NCBI GenBank assembly: GCA_025765615.1
Contig: JAIVFJ010000163.1
Location: forward strand, 62,001 to 126,000
Reading direction: 5' to 3'
Source: Zopfochytrium polystomum
Taxonomy: Eukaryota; Chytridiomycota; Chytridiomycetes; Chytridiales; Chytridiaceae
Length of the DNA stretch: 64,000 nucleotides
The notes beneath the pieces are model-generated. The model had not been told where the DNA came from and did not search any database. It saw only the letters and a program-made list of their open reading frames with translations. The translations under genes were made by a program, and so were the position numbers. Shown in pieces: positions 44,563 through 56,400 of the stretch (within the stretch, counting starts at the first letter, position 1; every line of letters begins with the position of its first letter).

Positions 44563-46573
44563 ATGATCGCAGCAAGACGACTGCTGGCCTCTTCCGCCCC
44601 CTCCGTTGCTTCATCCACGTCGGCCATCCGAGCCACGGCCTCTTTCCCTGCTGCCGCCGCAATCGCTGCGGGCGCTTCCTCCTCCTTCTCCTCCTCCTCC
44701 TCCTCCTCTACCTCGGCGTTTGCTCGCCTGCGTGCCACTCCAGGTAGGTAGGCTGGCCCGTGGCTTATTGAACCTCGCGGCCCTCGCAAACACTCTCTCT
44801 TTGCCTTCGCGTGGTGCGGGTGGGAGGCCGTTCAGATGAATGTCCGATGTTTTTTTTTTCTCGAGGGGCTGAGTGTTCGTGCTTTCGCGGAAAAAGACGG
44901 GGTCAAAAGGGGAAAAAAACTGTCACGAACCCGGCGCCCTCCGATTGACCACCCCCCACTTCACTCCTCCCTACCGCTCACAGTCTCGTACAACCGCATC
45001 TCCTTTGCAAACATGGCCTCCTCCTACTCGGTGAGCCACCTCAGTTGTTTCGTTCCCGTCCCTCGTCCTGCTCACATTCATTACCCCTTCTTGGAAATGG
45101 CTACCCAGACTGGTCCCAAGATCGACGTCAAGAACCCCGTCGTTGAGCTTGACGGTGACGAAATGACTCGCATTCTTTGGGTCTGGATCAAGGACAAGCT
45201 CATCCTGCCCTACTTGAACCTTGACATCAAGTACTTTGACCTGGGTATGGAGCACCGCGACAAGGTCAGGACACGTTAGCTTTGAATGGAGGTACTAACC
45301 GCCGGCCACTCCGCATTGAAGACTGACGATCAAGTCACTGTCGAAGCAGCGGCTGCCATTCAGAAGTACAATGTCGGCATCAAGTGTGCCACGATCACCC
45401 CGGACGAGGCTCGTGTGGAGGAGTTCAAGCTGAAGACCATGTGGAAGTCGCCGAACGGCACGATCCGAAACATTCTCGGCGGCACTGTGTTCCGCGAACC
45501 CATTCTGCTGAAGAACGTCCCCCGCATCGTCCCTGGCTGGACTCAACCAATCACCATTGGCCGCCACGCTTTTGGTGATCAGGTAAGATTAGTCTCTCAA
45601 ACCGCTGCGCAACGTGCTCACTACATTTAAACCTATAGTACCGCGCCACTGACGTGGTGGTTCCGGAGGCTGGCGAGTTTACCCTCGTCTTCAAGCCCAA
45701 GGATGCCTCCCACGCAACCCAGACGTACCCTCTCTACACCTTCACTGGTCCGGGTGTTGCCATGGGAATGTACAACACCGACGCCTCCATCACCGGTTTC
45801 GCTTACTCCTGCTTCGAAATTGCCCTCGCCAAGAAGCAGCCGCTTTACCTCAGCACGAAGAACACCATTTTGAAGCGGTACGACGGTCGCTTCAAGGACA
45901 TCTTCCAGGAAATCTACGAGACCAAGTACGCCGACAAGTTCAAGGCCCTTGGAATTTGGTATGAGCACCGCCTCATTGACGACATGGTTGCGCAGGCTCT
46001 GAAGAGCTCCGGCGGCTTTGTCTGGGCCACGAAGAACTATGACGGGTGTGTAATGCTCCCTCTCTATCGCTTTTGCGATGGCCTTCTCTTTCATTTACGC
46101 GTGCTTCTGTCACAAAGTTCGTCCGTCTAACTGTCTGTCGGCCCAGTGACGTCCAATCCGACATTATCGCTCAAGGTTACGGATCCCTCGGACTGATGAC
46201 CTCAGTTCTGATCACCCCCGACGGCAAGACGCTCGAAGCCGAGGCGGCGCACGGCACGGTCACGCGCCACTACCGCGAGCACCAGAAGGGCCGTGAGACG
46301 TCGACCAACTCGATCGCGTCGATCTTCGCCTGGACGCGTGGCCTGGCGCACCGCGCCAAGCTTGACGAGAACGCGGCCCTGACCCAGTTCACGGACGACC
46401 TGGAGAAGGCGTGTATCCAGACTGTCGAGCTGGACAACCTGATGACCAAGGACCTCGCGCTGTCGATTTACGGGAAAGACCTCAAGAAGGAGCATTACGT
46501 CAGCACCGAAGGCTTCATTGACGCTGTCGCCAAGCGGCTTCAAAAGATTCGCAGCGAGGCGGCCAAATTGTAA
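44563..46573 (+). CDS. IDP1: NADP-dependent isocitrate dehydrogenase
   Basis: Six exons (44563-44743, 44984-45030, 45109-45264, 45322-45582, 45639-46045, 46147-46573) total 1479 nt, 492 residues. It oxidises isocitrate to 2-oxoglutarate, making NADPH. The N-terminal 76 residues, rich in Arg, Ser and Ala and lacking acidic residues, look like a mitochondrial presequence. The enzyme proper begins at [21 protein letters not shown] and contains [32 protein letters not shown] and [14 protein letters not shown] motifs of the eukaryotic homodimeric family, ending with the [14 protein letters not shown] segment. An ATG at 45097, inside intron 2 and in frame ([10 protein letters not shown]), would give a cytosolic form without the presequence. 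Confidence 0.95.
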
Positions 46574-47028
46574 TTCCTTGGGATGATTTGGGGAAGAGGG
46601 GATGGTTGCAAATTTTATTTACACCCTTTATTTTCACGTGAGCTGGGATGGGAAGCGGTTGACGTTTGAAGTTCAGAGCCGTGGGAAGGAGTCCAATTGT
46701 TGAGGCGTGCTCTGGTCGAGTTCTTAATTTTTTGGTCCTTTTTTTTGTTTCATCCTTTTGCCTTGACAGCTTTTGTGCAGTGTTGGGGTTCTTTTGCGAT
46801 TTCCTTTCTCTGTTTAATCGTGATAGAATTCAAACCAACCGAGGAGGTAGAAAGTACTTTGGATGGATGTTCAAGGCCTTGAAAAGAGGAACAAAAACCG
46901 GCGGTGGGCACATGAGGGTTCGAGCGTTCATAATAAAGCCACCAAGCCAAACCTAATGGACAAAAAAAAATTGCAGCGGATGATAGCAAACTGGCACACA
47001 ATCTACCCAAGCACGAGGGACAATTAGT
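46574..47028. other. Convergent intergenic region
   Basis: 3' flanks of the isocitrate dehydrogenase (plus) and RING protein (minus). T-rich near 46730-46760. No gene seen. Confidence 0.6.
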
Positions 47029-48177
47029 TTAAATCTTATCAGCCAGCGCGACTACGACGACAGCACGACACATTGGGCAGCGAGTCTTGCCCGAGTCGAA
47101 CCAGGCGGCGATGCACTTTTTGTGGTACCGGTGGGCGCAGACCTCAAGGTCGACGACGGGCAGGTCGGACGCGGCAAACTCCTCGCAGCAGACGGGGCAG
47201 GAGACGTCGCCGTCGCCGCCGTTGTTCAAGGCGGCGGCGGCGGCGGCGTCGGCGTCTGCCTCGGTGGATGTCAAAAACGGGGTGGAGTTGTCCTCGCCGT
47301 CGTTGGAGGAGGACGAGGACGAGGCAGCGCCGACGGCGGCGGGGTCGGCGTCGACGGCGCCCATTTCAATGTCGGCGGGGCTGCTGCTTGTCGCGCGCAT
47401 GCGGGCCGCCGCGGGTTTGAGGCGCCAAGCGGGGACGGGGATGGCGAACCAGCCGACGGCGGCGTCGACGATGGAGCCAGCGACGGGGACAAAGTTTGCG
47501 GTTGCGGTGAGGGAGGAGGCGACGGTGTCGCTGCGGCGCGGGGGCAGGCGGGTGCGCATCTGTCTGCGGTCCTCCTCGGTGCGGACGGTGGCGGCGGCCG
47601 TGTCGGCGGGGGCGGGTGGGGTTGGCGGGGTGGATGTCGACCAGGACGACCACGACGAGGTGCGAGTGTTAGCGAAGAACGGTAAAGAGCAGGTGACCGT
47701 CCAAAACACCAACGCGAGGACGACGAATGCGGCCAGGATGCAGAAGACGACCAGGTAGTACCACAGCAGGAAGTAGGCGACGCGGTAGAGGAACGGCGGG
47801 ATCGAGAGCCAGCCGTTCGTGCCAAAGGTCTGCTTGTACTGGACAACCGAGTAGCCGCCGTTGGCGTCGGCGAACCACTGCCAGCCGTAGCGTAAGGTGA
47901 TGATGTTGTAGATCAGGTGGAGCAAGCTGACAAAGGTCATGTTCTGGGTGTAGTCGAACACGAAGAGGAAGATGGCGAAGCAGCTGGAGGCGAGGTCCAT
48001 AATGGCGTAGCGGAGGAGCGAGTCGGTGCCGGCGGGATCGACGCCGGGGGCGTTCCGCTCCGAGGGGAACTTTGAGATGGCGACGGACCAGACGATGAGG
48101 ATGATGAGGGAGGTAAGTGGAAAGCTCCTGGTGCTCCGCTTGTTGCGCTCCTCGCTGCTGTTGCCTTCGGCTTCCAT
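47029..48177 (-). CDS. Membrane RING-H2 finger protein (putative E3 ubiquitin ligase)
   Basis: A single exon of 382 residues. Hydrophobic segments lie near residues 22-36, 57-76, 80-96 and two between 127 and 167 (FLLWYYLVVFCILAAFVVLALVF). A long Ser/Ala/Pro/Asp-rich cytosolic linker follows. The C-terminal RING-H2 (about residues 327-373) has ligands CPVC, a CxHxxHxxC core (CAHRYHKKC) and CPMC, with the usual Trp (AAWF) between them. Multi-pass membrane plus terminal RING-H2 fits an endomembrane E3 ligase acting in protein quality control. The substrate is unknown. It lies downstream of, and on the same strand as, the STAND gene, with 557 bp between them. Confidence 0.85.
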   Translation of the reverse strand: MEAEGNSSEERNKRSTRSFPLTSLIILIVWSVAISKFPSERNAPGVDPAGTDSLLRYAIMDLASSCFAIFLFVFDYTQNMTFVSLLHLIYNIITLRYGWQWFADANGGYSVVQYKQTFGTNGWLSIPPFLYRVAYFLLWYYLVVFCILAAFVVLALVFWTVTCSLPFFANTRTSSWSSWSTSTPPTPPAPADTAAATVRTEEDRRQMRTRLPPRRSDTVASSLTATANFVPVAGSIVDAAVGWFAIPVPAWRLKPAAARMRATSSSPADIEMGAVDADPAAVGAASSSSSSNDGEDNSTPFLTSTEADADAAAAAALNNGGDGDVSCPVCCEEFAASDLPVVDLEVCAHRYHKKCIAAWFDSGKTRCPMCRAVVVVALADKI

Positions 48178-48734
48178 CGTGTGTGAGTGGGTGGAGTTGG
48201 CCGTGCGGGTAATGAATATTTATGGAGAGACACTAATAGGAAAAGTGACAAAAAGAAATCCGGCAAAGAAAAAAAAAAAAAAAAAAAAAAAAGAATAGAC
48301 ATGGGAGAATTTGGAAACTGGGCCATTGTATTTTGGAGATAAACGAACCAACTCAAACAAAAAAATAAACAAAAAAAAAAAAAGCACTGGTGAACGTGTA
48401 GCAGAAGAAGCCAACCCTTTCGTTACCTACCCAACTCGTCATCGACCACGACCACAAAGACAGCCCGTTTCTTTTCAACCGTCGTTTTTGTCAGCGACGA
48501 GGCACTGATTTACGGCGCCGGCGGCCCGAGCGGCATTGATACACAGTTGGCTCAACTCCAAACAAAAAAAAAAAAAGAAACAAGAAGAGCGTCAAGAAAA
48601 CAACGCCTCCAACCCAATACCAAAACGTCAGGTTACGCCATATTATAAGTACAGCATCTTTCGCACTTGTACGTCCTATAATAATCAAAAGAGCAAAAGA
48701 AAACACAATCTATCCGTCCCACAAAGCATATCCA
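48178..48734. other. Intergenic, A-run rich
   Basis: RING gene upstream region and STAND gene 3' flank. Long A-runs on the plus strand at 48268-48292, 48372-48383 and 48562-48576. No gene seen. Confidence 0.6.
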
Positions 48735-51700
48735 TCAGCTTGCACCCACCGCACCGGCCTTTGCCTTTACGATCCACTCTTCAGTCTCCCGGACCGTCTC
48801 CTCCCTCGCCGAAGCCTCTTTGGCGACATCCCGCGCCTCCTCAAACAGCCGCAACGCCTCGTCGAACCGCATCCTGTCAAACTCGACGACGCCCGAATTA
48901 ATCAGCGAACGCGCGACCGCCGCATGCAAGCGCGTCCCGTAAGCTCGCACGTAGCCGTCCACCGCGTCCCGGTGGCGGCGAGCAGCCTCGTCGAACAGCG
49001 TCCGCCTCCGCGCGACGACGCCCAGCAGATTCGCCGTCTGCGCCGCATTGACGGCGTCGGCGGCCTCCTCGAAGAGCGCCAGCGCCCTCTCGTGGAGCTC
49101 GGCGGCGTCGGCGAGGCGATCCATGGCGGCGGCGGCCCGGCCGGCCTTGTTGAGGAGCTTTGCGGTGTTGGCGGCGGGGGCGTGGAGCTTTGCGGCGGTG
49201 TCGACACACTCGGAGTAGAAACCCAAGGCGTCGTCGTGGTGACCGAGCTTGGCGGCGACGTCGCCCATGCTGGTGAGGACGTCGAGGACTTGCGGGTGCT
49301 CGCGCGTGTTGTACACGGCGACTTGGACGTCCAGCGTGTCCTGGTAGTACTTGAGCGATTCGGTGTAGTTTTTCTGGTCCTCGAGCACGCCGGCAATGTT
49401 TTTTAGGATGCGGGAGACTTCCACATGATCCTTTGAGCCCAGCAGGCTGACACGGATGTCCAGCGCTTCTTTAAAATACTTCAATGACTCGTCGTACTCT
49501 TCCAGGGCGTGCGCGTTGATGCCCATGCTATGTAAAATCCCTGCGACCTGCGCATCGCGTCTTCCTCGAATTTTTATAGCAATCTCTAGGGCCTTCTTTG
49601 CATACTCTGTTGCTTCTTTGTGAAGGCCATGCCTTGCCGAGGCGCCAGCCATGTTGCCGAGGGCAGCCGACGTAAACATGTGCTCCGTACCAAGGATCCT
49701 CACGACAATGTCCAGGCATTCCTTGAAGTACTTGAGTTCGTCTTCGGAACGCCCCATGTCAGAGGCTATTTTACCCAATGAGGTCAGCGTAACCGCGACT
49801 GTGTCCTTGTCTCTGGTGCCAAAGACCTCCTCCGCCTTTGACAAGATCAAAAGCTGCCTGTCAAACGCAGACTGCAGCCTCCCAAAGTAGTGGTCCATCT
49901 GGGCTTCCATGGATTTGATCCAGTAGTCTTGAATCACCCACTTTCCCGTGGAACCAAAATTGCTGAGTATCGGCACGTGAGTCGCTAGCCGCGCTTGCTC
50001 AGTGGAGAAATATCCTTCCGAATCCAAGAGTGTCATGATGGAGTGGCAAGTAGTTTTGTACACGTCGGACAGATCCACCGTCGTAACTTTGGCGCCTAAA
50101 TCCCGGACGATAGTCTGATGAAGGCTGTGCATTGAGTAGACTCCATCGGCTGATTCATGGCGAAGAATGCCGCATTGTCGGAGCAGGTTGATCACGTCCA
50201 ACGCTTACAGATAAAAACGCCTTCAGTGGATAGCCTTTGAGGGGCAGACGGCAAGGGGGAAAATTTTATAATGCTCACCATCAACATCTTCCTCCTTCAT
50301 GTCCAAATCGTCCCTGATTTTATCCACACAAGCAGAAAGCAGCTTAAACTGCAGCTTTGATCCATCCAGCAGGCCAGTGCAGCCGTAGAGCATCACGGCA
50401 ATCTTTCCTGAATCGGTCTTTTCAAACCCTTGCAAGCTCAACTTGACCAATCCCACCAGCGTCGAATGCCTGCTGGCCTCCCCCTCGACGAGCACATTCT
50501 TGAAATAACCCTCCAACGCCGACACAGGTGGCTTCTTGTGGTTATAAAACGCCACAAACTGCTCAATCACGATCGGGTACCCGCCGACGCGCTCCAGAAA
50601 CGCATCGAGCGCCACTGCCACCCCGGCTGCCGCGGCGGTCTTGAGGCTCGGGCAGCGCACCAGCACATAGTCCCTCGCGACGTCGATCGGCCAGCGGCCG
50701 ACATTGACGAGCTGCTGCGCCTTGCCGTCGTGGCGGTCCATGAGGGCAGCGAGGAAGTCGCCCTCGGGGATCTCGTCGAGGCGGGTCGTGACGCAAAAGT
50801 CGCCGGCGATGGCGGCGGCGTCGATTTCGAGTTCTGCAAAGAGGGCTTCGGTGACGGCGGGGTCGTCGACGTTGTCAAAGACGACGAGGATGCGGGATTT
50901 TGCGGAGAGCAGGGCGCGGAGGGCGTTGACGGTCTCGTCGTGGCCGGTCGTGTGGAGGAGCGTGCGGAGCGAGTCCATGGCGGTTTCGGGCGTCGCGCAG
51001 TTGATCCAGTACGCGCGCTCGTACATGATTTCGTTGCCGCTGAAGGGGAAGAGGTCGGGCTCGGGCACGCGCCACTTGCCCATCGAGTAATGGATGAACT
51101 GCTGAACGACGGTCGACTTGCCCATGCCGCCGACGCCGCTGATGATGCAGTGGCCCGCGGTCGCAAGGCTCATTGCAATTTGCGACAAGAGCGTCATGTC
51201 CGAGTGGAAGGCCCTGTGCGGAATGGGAACCATGGCGAGGGGCTGATCGGATGGCTGCACAGGGAAGAGCACATTCAAAATGCGATACACGGCAATCTGC
51301 GGCTTCTTGGAGTCGATTTGCAGCATCTTGATGCTCTTGAGGAACTCGGCTGCTTGTTTCAGCCCGTCAAAGATTGGTCCAGTAAGCTGAGTCAAATCCT
51401 GCTGCTGCAGGTCAAAGTAGTTCGAGTCGTTCTACAACGAAAATCTTAGACAGAGGAGCCCACGATTCAATCACCCTATCGCACGGGTCCGGCATACCTC
51501 ACCCTTTACAGCAAGGGGAATAATCTTCTTCTTGAGCTCGATCGCCATCTGAATCTCCTTGAGGACATTGTCCGCAACCTACACACGGCATACAGAGTGA
51601 GGCCCACGATATCAAATCCAAACACAGTGCAAGTGCAACGCAACGCACCCCTCTTCTCAGATTCTCGACGGCAATGTCCCACGACCGCCGACTCAGCAGA

Positions 51701-52166
51701 AGAATGACGGCATCGGAGCCGCGCAGGCCGTTGAGGAACTCCTTCTCCCAAAGGGCGCCTTCGTTGATGCATAGTCGATCGAGGTAGGCACGGAGGCTGC
51801 CTGGGGGGAAGAAGCGTTCGCCAGCGGCCTCGATCGCCGCGTGGAGGGCGCCAGCGAGCGCGGAGTCCACGCGGTCCGTGGGGGACCGGTCGACGCGGTA
51901 CGAGATGAAGAAGGAGTGTGTCTGGGCGCGGTGCGAGCGGCAGCCGGTGGCTTTGTTTTGATTGAAAATGGAGAGTGGATGGCAGGTTGGAGCGTTGCAA
52001 GTGGCGAAACCACAAGGAGGAGCAAGGATGGCTGCGGAGCGAAAGGCAAGAAGGAAGGAAGGTAGCGAGCGAAGGGAGGGGGTGCACTATCGCATACTGC
52101 CCACACACGCTCACACGCACATGCACACGCACACACACACAGACCGTTGACTTCGGGAGCCGCCAT
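48735..52166 (-). CDS. TIR-NB-ARC-TPR STAND protein (NLR-like receptor)
   Basis: Five exons (52145-52166, 51649-51950, 51498-51578, 50279-51431, 48735-50203) sum to 3027 nt, 1008 residues. The TIR domain occupies residues about 19-135: FFISYRVD, an RLCINEGALWEKEF box, DAVILLLSRRSW, then NVLKEIQMAIE, where Glu116 sits at the NADase glutamate position, and KKIIPLAV. The NB-ARC ATPase has Walker A GVGGMGKST (about 234-242), Walker B ILVVFDNVDD (about 315-324) and a sensor CVTTRLDEIP. The C-terminal half is a run of kinesin-light-chain-like TPRs (about 640-960). Such STAND proteins are ATP-driven switches that oligomerise on ligand binding; plant and animal relatives act in immunity or cell death. 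The 22-nt first exon is the least certain part. Confidence 0.88.
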
Positions 52167-53439
52167 GCGTGTTTTTTCCTTTTTTTTTTCTTTTTTTGAT
52201 GAGGGCCGGTGTCTCTCCCTTTTGCCAAGACGGTCGTCTGACTTGTCAGATCCCTGACAGTGCTTCTTGGCGTTGGGGGTGAACCCTCTGCCGACAGCCG
52301 CGCCAAACAGCGGCTCATTGACTGGCACATGCCCTTTTGCAGTTGTCTTCAGTATTCTGGTGCGTGGTTCAAAGGGGTCTACGCTTTGCTTAGAAAGGGG
52401 AGGCCTTCGAATAGACGCTCCCTTATACTTGTACGTTTATCCGTTGGGGGAAAAAGAAAGCTGCAGACGCCCGAAAGGAGTTCAACTGCAGAAGTTTCGT
52501 GCAGCAACCACGAGCGAGCAACACATTGTCCGGTTCATTCCTGCTGCTCCCGCCGAATTTGGTGCTGAGTCAGCGAGCGCATGTGCACACCCACACATGC
52601 GTCGCGAGCAGCAGCCTCCGCTGGAAAAAGAACCCTTCGGCAACCGTCGCCGAGATTTCTGGCACATGCATTTTATTGTGGTTTCACTTTTGTGCGTAGT
52701 ACCCTGCAGCCAGTACGTGAAGCCCCCATGGAAAAAAAAAGGGAAAAAAAAAATGAAAAAATGAAAGAGATAAATACCGTTGTTGACCAGCAAAAAGAAA
52801 GATACGGGCGGATCATCAGATGCAGCGGAGATATCAATATGCCCCACACACGCAGGTCTTCGCCGGCGAAGTATTCCGTGAATGGCGAGGGTGGCGACGG
52901 ACGGAAGACGGCCCTTGTCACGTGTCACGTGTGGGTCGTGGCCCCCCACGGGCAAGTCTCAGTCTCGAGCCTCTTCCTCAAGAAAATAATAGAGAGGTGA
53001 GTTGCCGCAAGGCCCCGCAAACCCGCCACGCATCCTGCCCTTCCGCGTTCCCCTCCCTAGTTGCCAGTGGAAAGCATGCAAAGCGCACCTACTAGTATCC
53101 CGACCGTAGCTGCAAACATCGATTACCGCTGCTGCAGCTGCCGACGGTGGCGCGACCGCCTCATCGCGATCATCGCAATCACACATCCGAACTGCGCCCG
53201 TTTTTTATCCAACATCCTCACCATCGCACCACGTCTGACGGCCATCCCGCCGCATCGAGGTCATCGCAATTGCGCACGCAACAGGCCGTGCCCCTGACAG
53301 AACGGCCAAAACCCAAATCCTTTGCAATGTAGCAGAGCGCAACGACTCTGTCTGTGTGGCGGTGTCTTTTTTCGTCAATTGAATCCTCTTTTTGCTTTTA
53401 TTGGAAAATCGAGTGCAACCCAAAGGGAAAGCCGCCACC
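52167..53439. promoter_or_regulatory. Divergent region between STAND and GH35 genes
   Basis: 1.27 kb between divergent start codons. It holds two CACGTG boxes (52919-52931), A-rich runs at 52730-52760 and a T-run at 52177-52198. No ORF in it has coding character. Confidence 0.5.
52919..52931. promoter_or_regulatory. Tandem CACGTG E-boxes
   Basis: CACGTG at 52919-52924 and again at 52926-52931, one base apart. CACGTG is the core site of bHLH factors such as Cbf1/Pho4/USF. Placed about 510 bp before the GH35 ATG and 750 bp before the STAND ATG. Confidence 0.45.
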
Positions 53440-56400
53440 ATGAAGCCTGTCGCGAACTACGCTGAGGTCGCACGGGACGACCCCGACGACTTCGGCAACA
53501 ATGTCAACGCCGATGCCGAGGCTGGACGACGACCAGGATTGTCTTCAAAGCCTCTCGCTCAAGGTAACGCAGACCCGACTTTGAGCTCGGAGAGTCGATC
53601 CTATTTATTGTTTGCGGTCTTACTGGCAGCTCCTTTCCTCAGGAGCAAGGTCCTGGCCCCGTCGTTGCTTTAACCTCCTTTCTGTCCAAGGTTTCCTCGC
53701 TTGGCGGCGATTTCTTTCCCGCACAGACAAGCTCACTATCGTTGTACGATACGTCATGCTCATTCTATTTGTGTGGGTCATCATCGCCAACAAATTCTGG
53801 GATCTGGAGAGGATTAAATCAGCTTATGGACTGGCCGCTGATAGGTACTATGGACCTGCACCAAAAGTAAGTTTGAATTCAGAGGCGCACAACCCTTTCT
53901 TTAGTTGAGAAGTAAATTCGTCCATTTGCTTTGTCAAGCCTCCCCCAGTCCCATCAAACACAACCGTCAGTTACGACCATCGAGCTTTGATTATAGACGG
54001 AAAGCGTCGCATCCTGTTCACAGCTACGATGCATTACCCCCGAAGCTCACCTGGCATGTGGCCATTCTTGTTGGCTCGGGCAAAGGCTGCCGGTGCAAAC
54101 GCAGTCGACACTTACGTCTTTTGGGGAATCCATGAGCCGGTCATTGGCGAATATGATTTTGCGACAGGCGAGTTTGATCTTTAGTGTACCAGGTGTGACA
54201 CTGCTCCCTTGCAGATGAAAGAAACCTGCCTCTGTTCCTGAAATTGGCACATGAGGCGGGTCTCTACGTTGTTTTAAGGATCGGGCCGTATGTGTGTGCC
54301 GAGTTCAACAACGGTGGATTCCCTATTTGGCTCAATCAGATCGAAGGAGTAAAATTGCGAACTTATGAGAAAAACTTCATGTTTCATATGGAGCGGTTTG
54401 TAAGGAAAACTGTCGACATTGTTGAGCCATATTTGAAAAGGTTGGTACAAAAAGTCGGCACTGGCAGTGGTGGAAGAAAGGCTAATTAAATCCACGTACA
54501 GGAATGGAGGCCCCATTGTTTTGTTTCAAATGGAAAATGAGTACAAAATTTTCATCTGGGATAACTGGCCTGTGGGCCATAAGTATATCTCATGGGCTGC
54601 TTACCTAGCACAGAGGTAAGCCCATCCGAATGAAGCTGGTTCATCTGAAGTTGTCACATCTTTAAAACCTCAGCATTGACGTTGGCATCCCCTGGATTAT
54701 GTGCGAGCAGGGTCAGGTGCGCTCTGTTATCAACACATGTAACGGGTACTATTGCGATCACCGTATTGAAGAAATGAAGCGGGTGCTTCCTGGACAGCCA
54801 TTGATGTTTACGGAGCTTTGGACTGGGTGGTTTCAACTGGCTCCAGAACCTCTTCCATCAAGACCAGGTTCAGATGTGGCTTTCTCGTCAGCGCGCTTCA
54901 TTGCAAAGGGGGGGTCCTACGTTGCCTACTACATGTAAAACGCATTTCCCCCATTTGGCTGCCTTTTCCCTCTAAATGGGTCTCCCCAGGTGGCATGGAG
55001 GTTCAAATTTCGGCAGGTACAGCGGTGGGCCTATGATGGCAACCTCGTACGATTACGACGCCCCGATGAATGAGTACGGTTTTCCACATGAGCCGAAATT
55101 TTCGATTCTTGCGAACCTTCACAACATCGTTTCTGAGTATGAAGATGTCATCATGGACACTGAAGAGGTCAAGACTTTCCCCACATGGACGGCAAAGACG
55201 GTAAAGCTGTTTCCCTGACTGTTGCCTGGGCTTAAATCTCATTTAGGAAGCACATGCCTACTTTGGAAGACAAAGCTCAAGCCGTGGTCGCGCAATTGCA
55301 TTTCTGAGCAATCTGAATGTTCAAGGTGCAAGTGCAAGCTTTTTTGGCAAAAAATACGACCTACCTGCCTGGTCTGTCACAATTCTTGTTCGCACTGCCG
55401 ACACCTGGCTTTGGGCATATTGCACTGCGAGCCCTGCAAAGCTGTTAGAAAAGCCGTCACAGCCTTTGAATCTACCAGAGCAGTGCTCTACCAACCCAGG
55501 AAATACGCCCAGTTCATCGACTCATCATATAAAACCTTCAGAACGGGCCAGTGCTAGAGAGCCATTCGGGCCAGTGGCCGCAGGGCAAATTGCCCCTGTG
55601 AAGGATGAGAATCTTCAAATTGTAGGTCCGGTGTCGTCTGGAAGAAAGCCCCTGGATCAGCTACGAACAACAAACGATACAACGGACTATCTGTGGTACA
55701 TCCGAAATGACATGAAACTTCCCCGGGACTGCTCACGCTACCCATCTGCAAAGTCGTCATCAATTGTAATCGAACTATCAAAAGATGGCATCCAAGACTT
55801 TTCCTATTTCTGGCTTGATGGAGTATATTTGGGTTCCCTCAACGCAACAGAAAGAAAGCTTGTCTCACCCAGCTCGGTTACTGGAAAAATTGAGTGGGGA
55901 AAGAAGAATGGCCATACTCTTTCCATTTTCAGCACATCTATGGGTGTAACTCATTTTGGATCCCACCTGGAAAAAAATGCCAAAGGTGTCATGCCTCATA
56001 CTCGGATCAAAGTGGACGGCTCAGATGTGACAACAGGAAACTGGACCCATGTTCCGGGGCTTGTCGGAGAGGCTGAAAAGGTGAGATTCGTTTGCTTGTC
56101 AAGTCTGTAAAACCTGGCTCTGATTTGCAAACAGTGGTATGACCCACCCACGGCAAGGAGCGTTCCATGGAGCAATGAGGCAATTCAGACTGGGTCGCTG
56201 ACCTGGCATTTCTTGCGATTCCCAGTCGAGAGCCTTTGCCTGCCTTTAACTCCGCCTTCGGCGTCACAAAAGAGCACTAGGCTTGGCGAACAATCCCTTC
56301 TTCCATCATATGCGCTGTATATCGGAGGGATGGGCAAGGGTATTGCTTGGGTTAATGGGCGAAACGTGGGACGCTACTGGACTGTCCCGAGCCAGTCCTT

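Noticed and set aside
50430..51449. 339-residue plus-strand ORF opposite the NB-ARC exon
   Set aside because: Antisense shadow. The minus strand carries Walker A and B motifs and consistent splicing.
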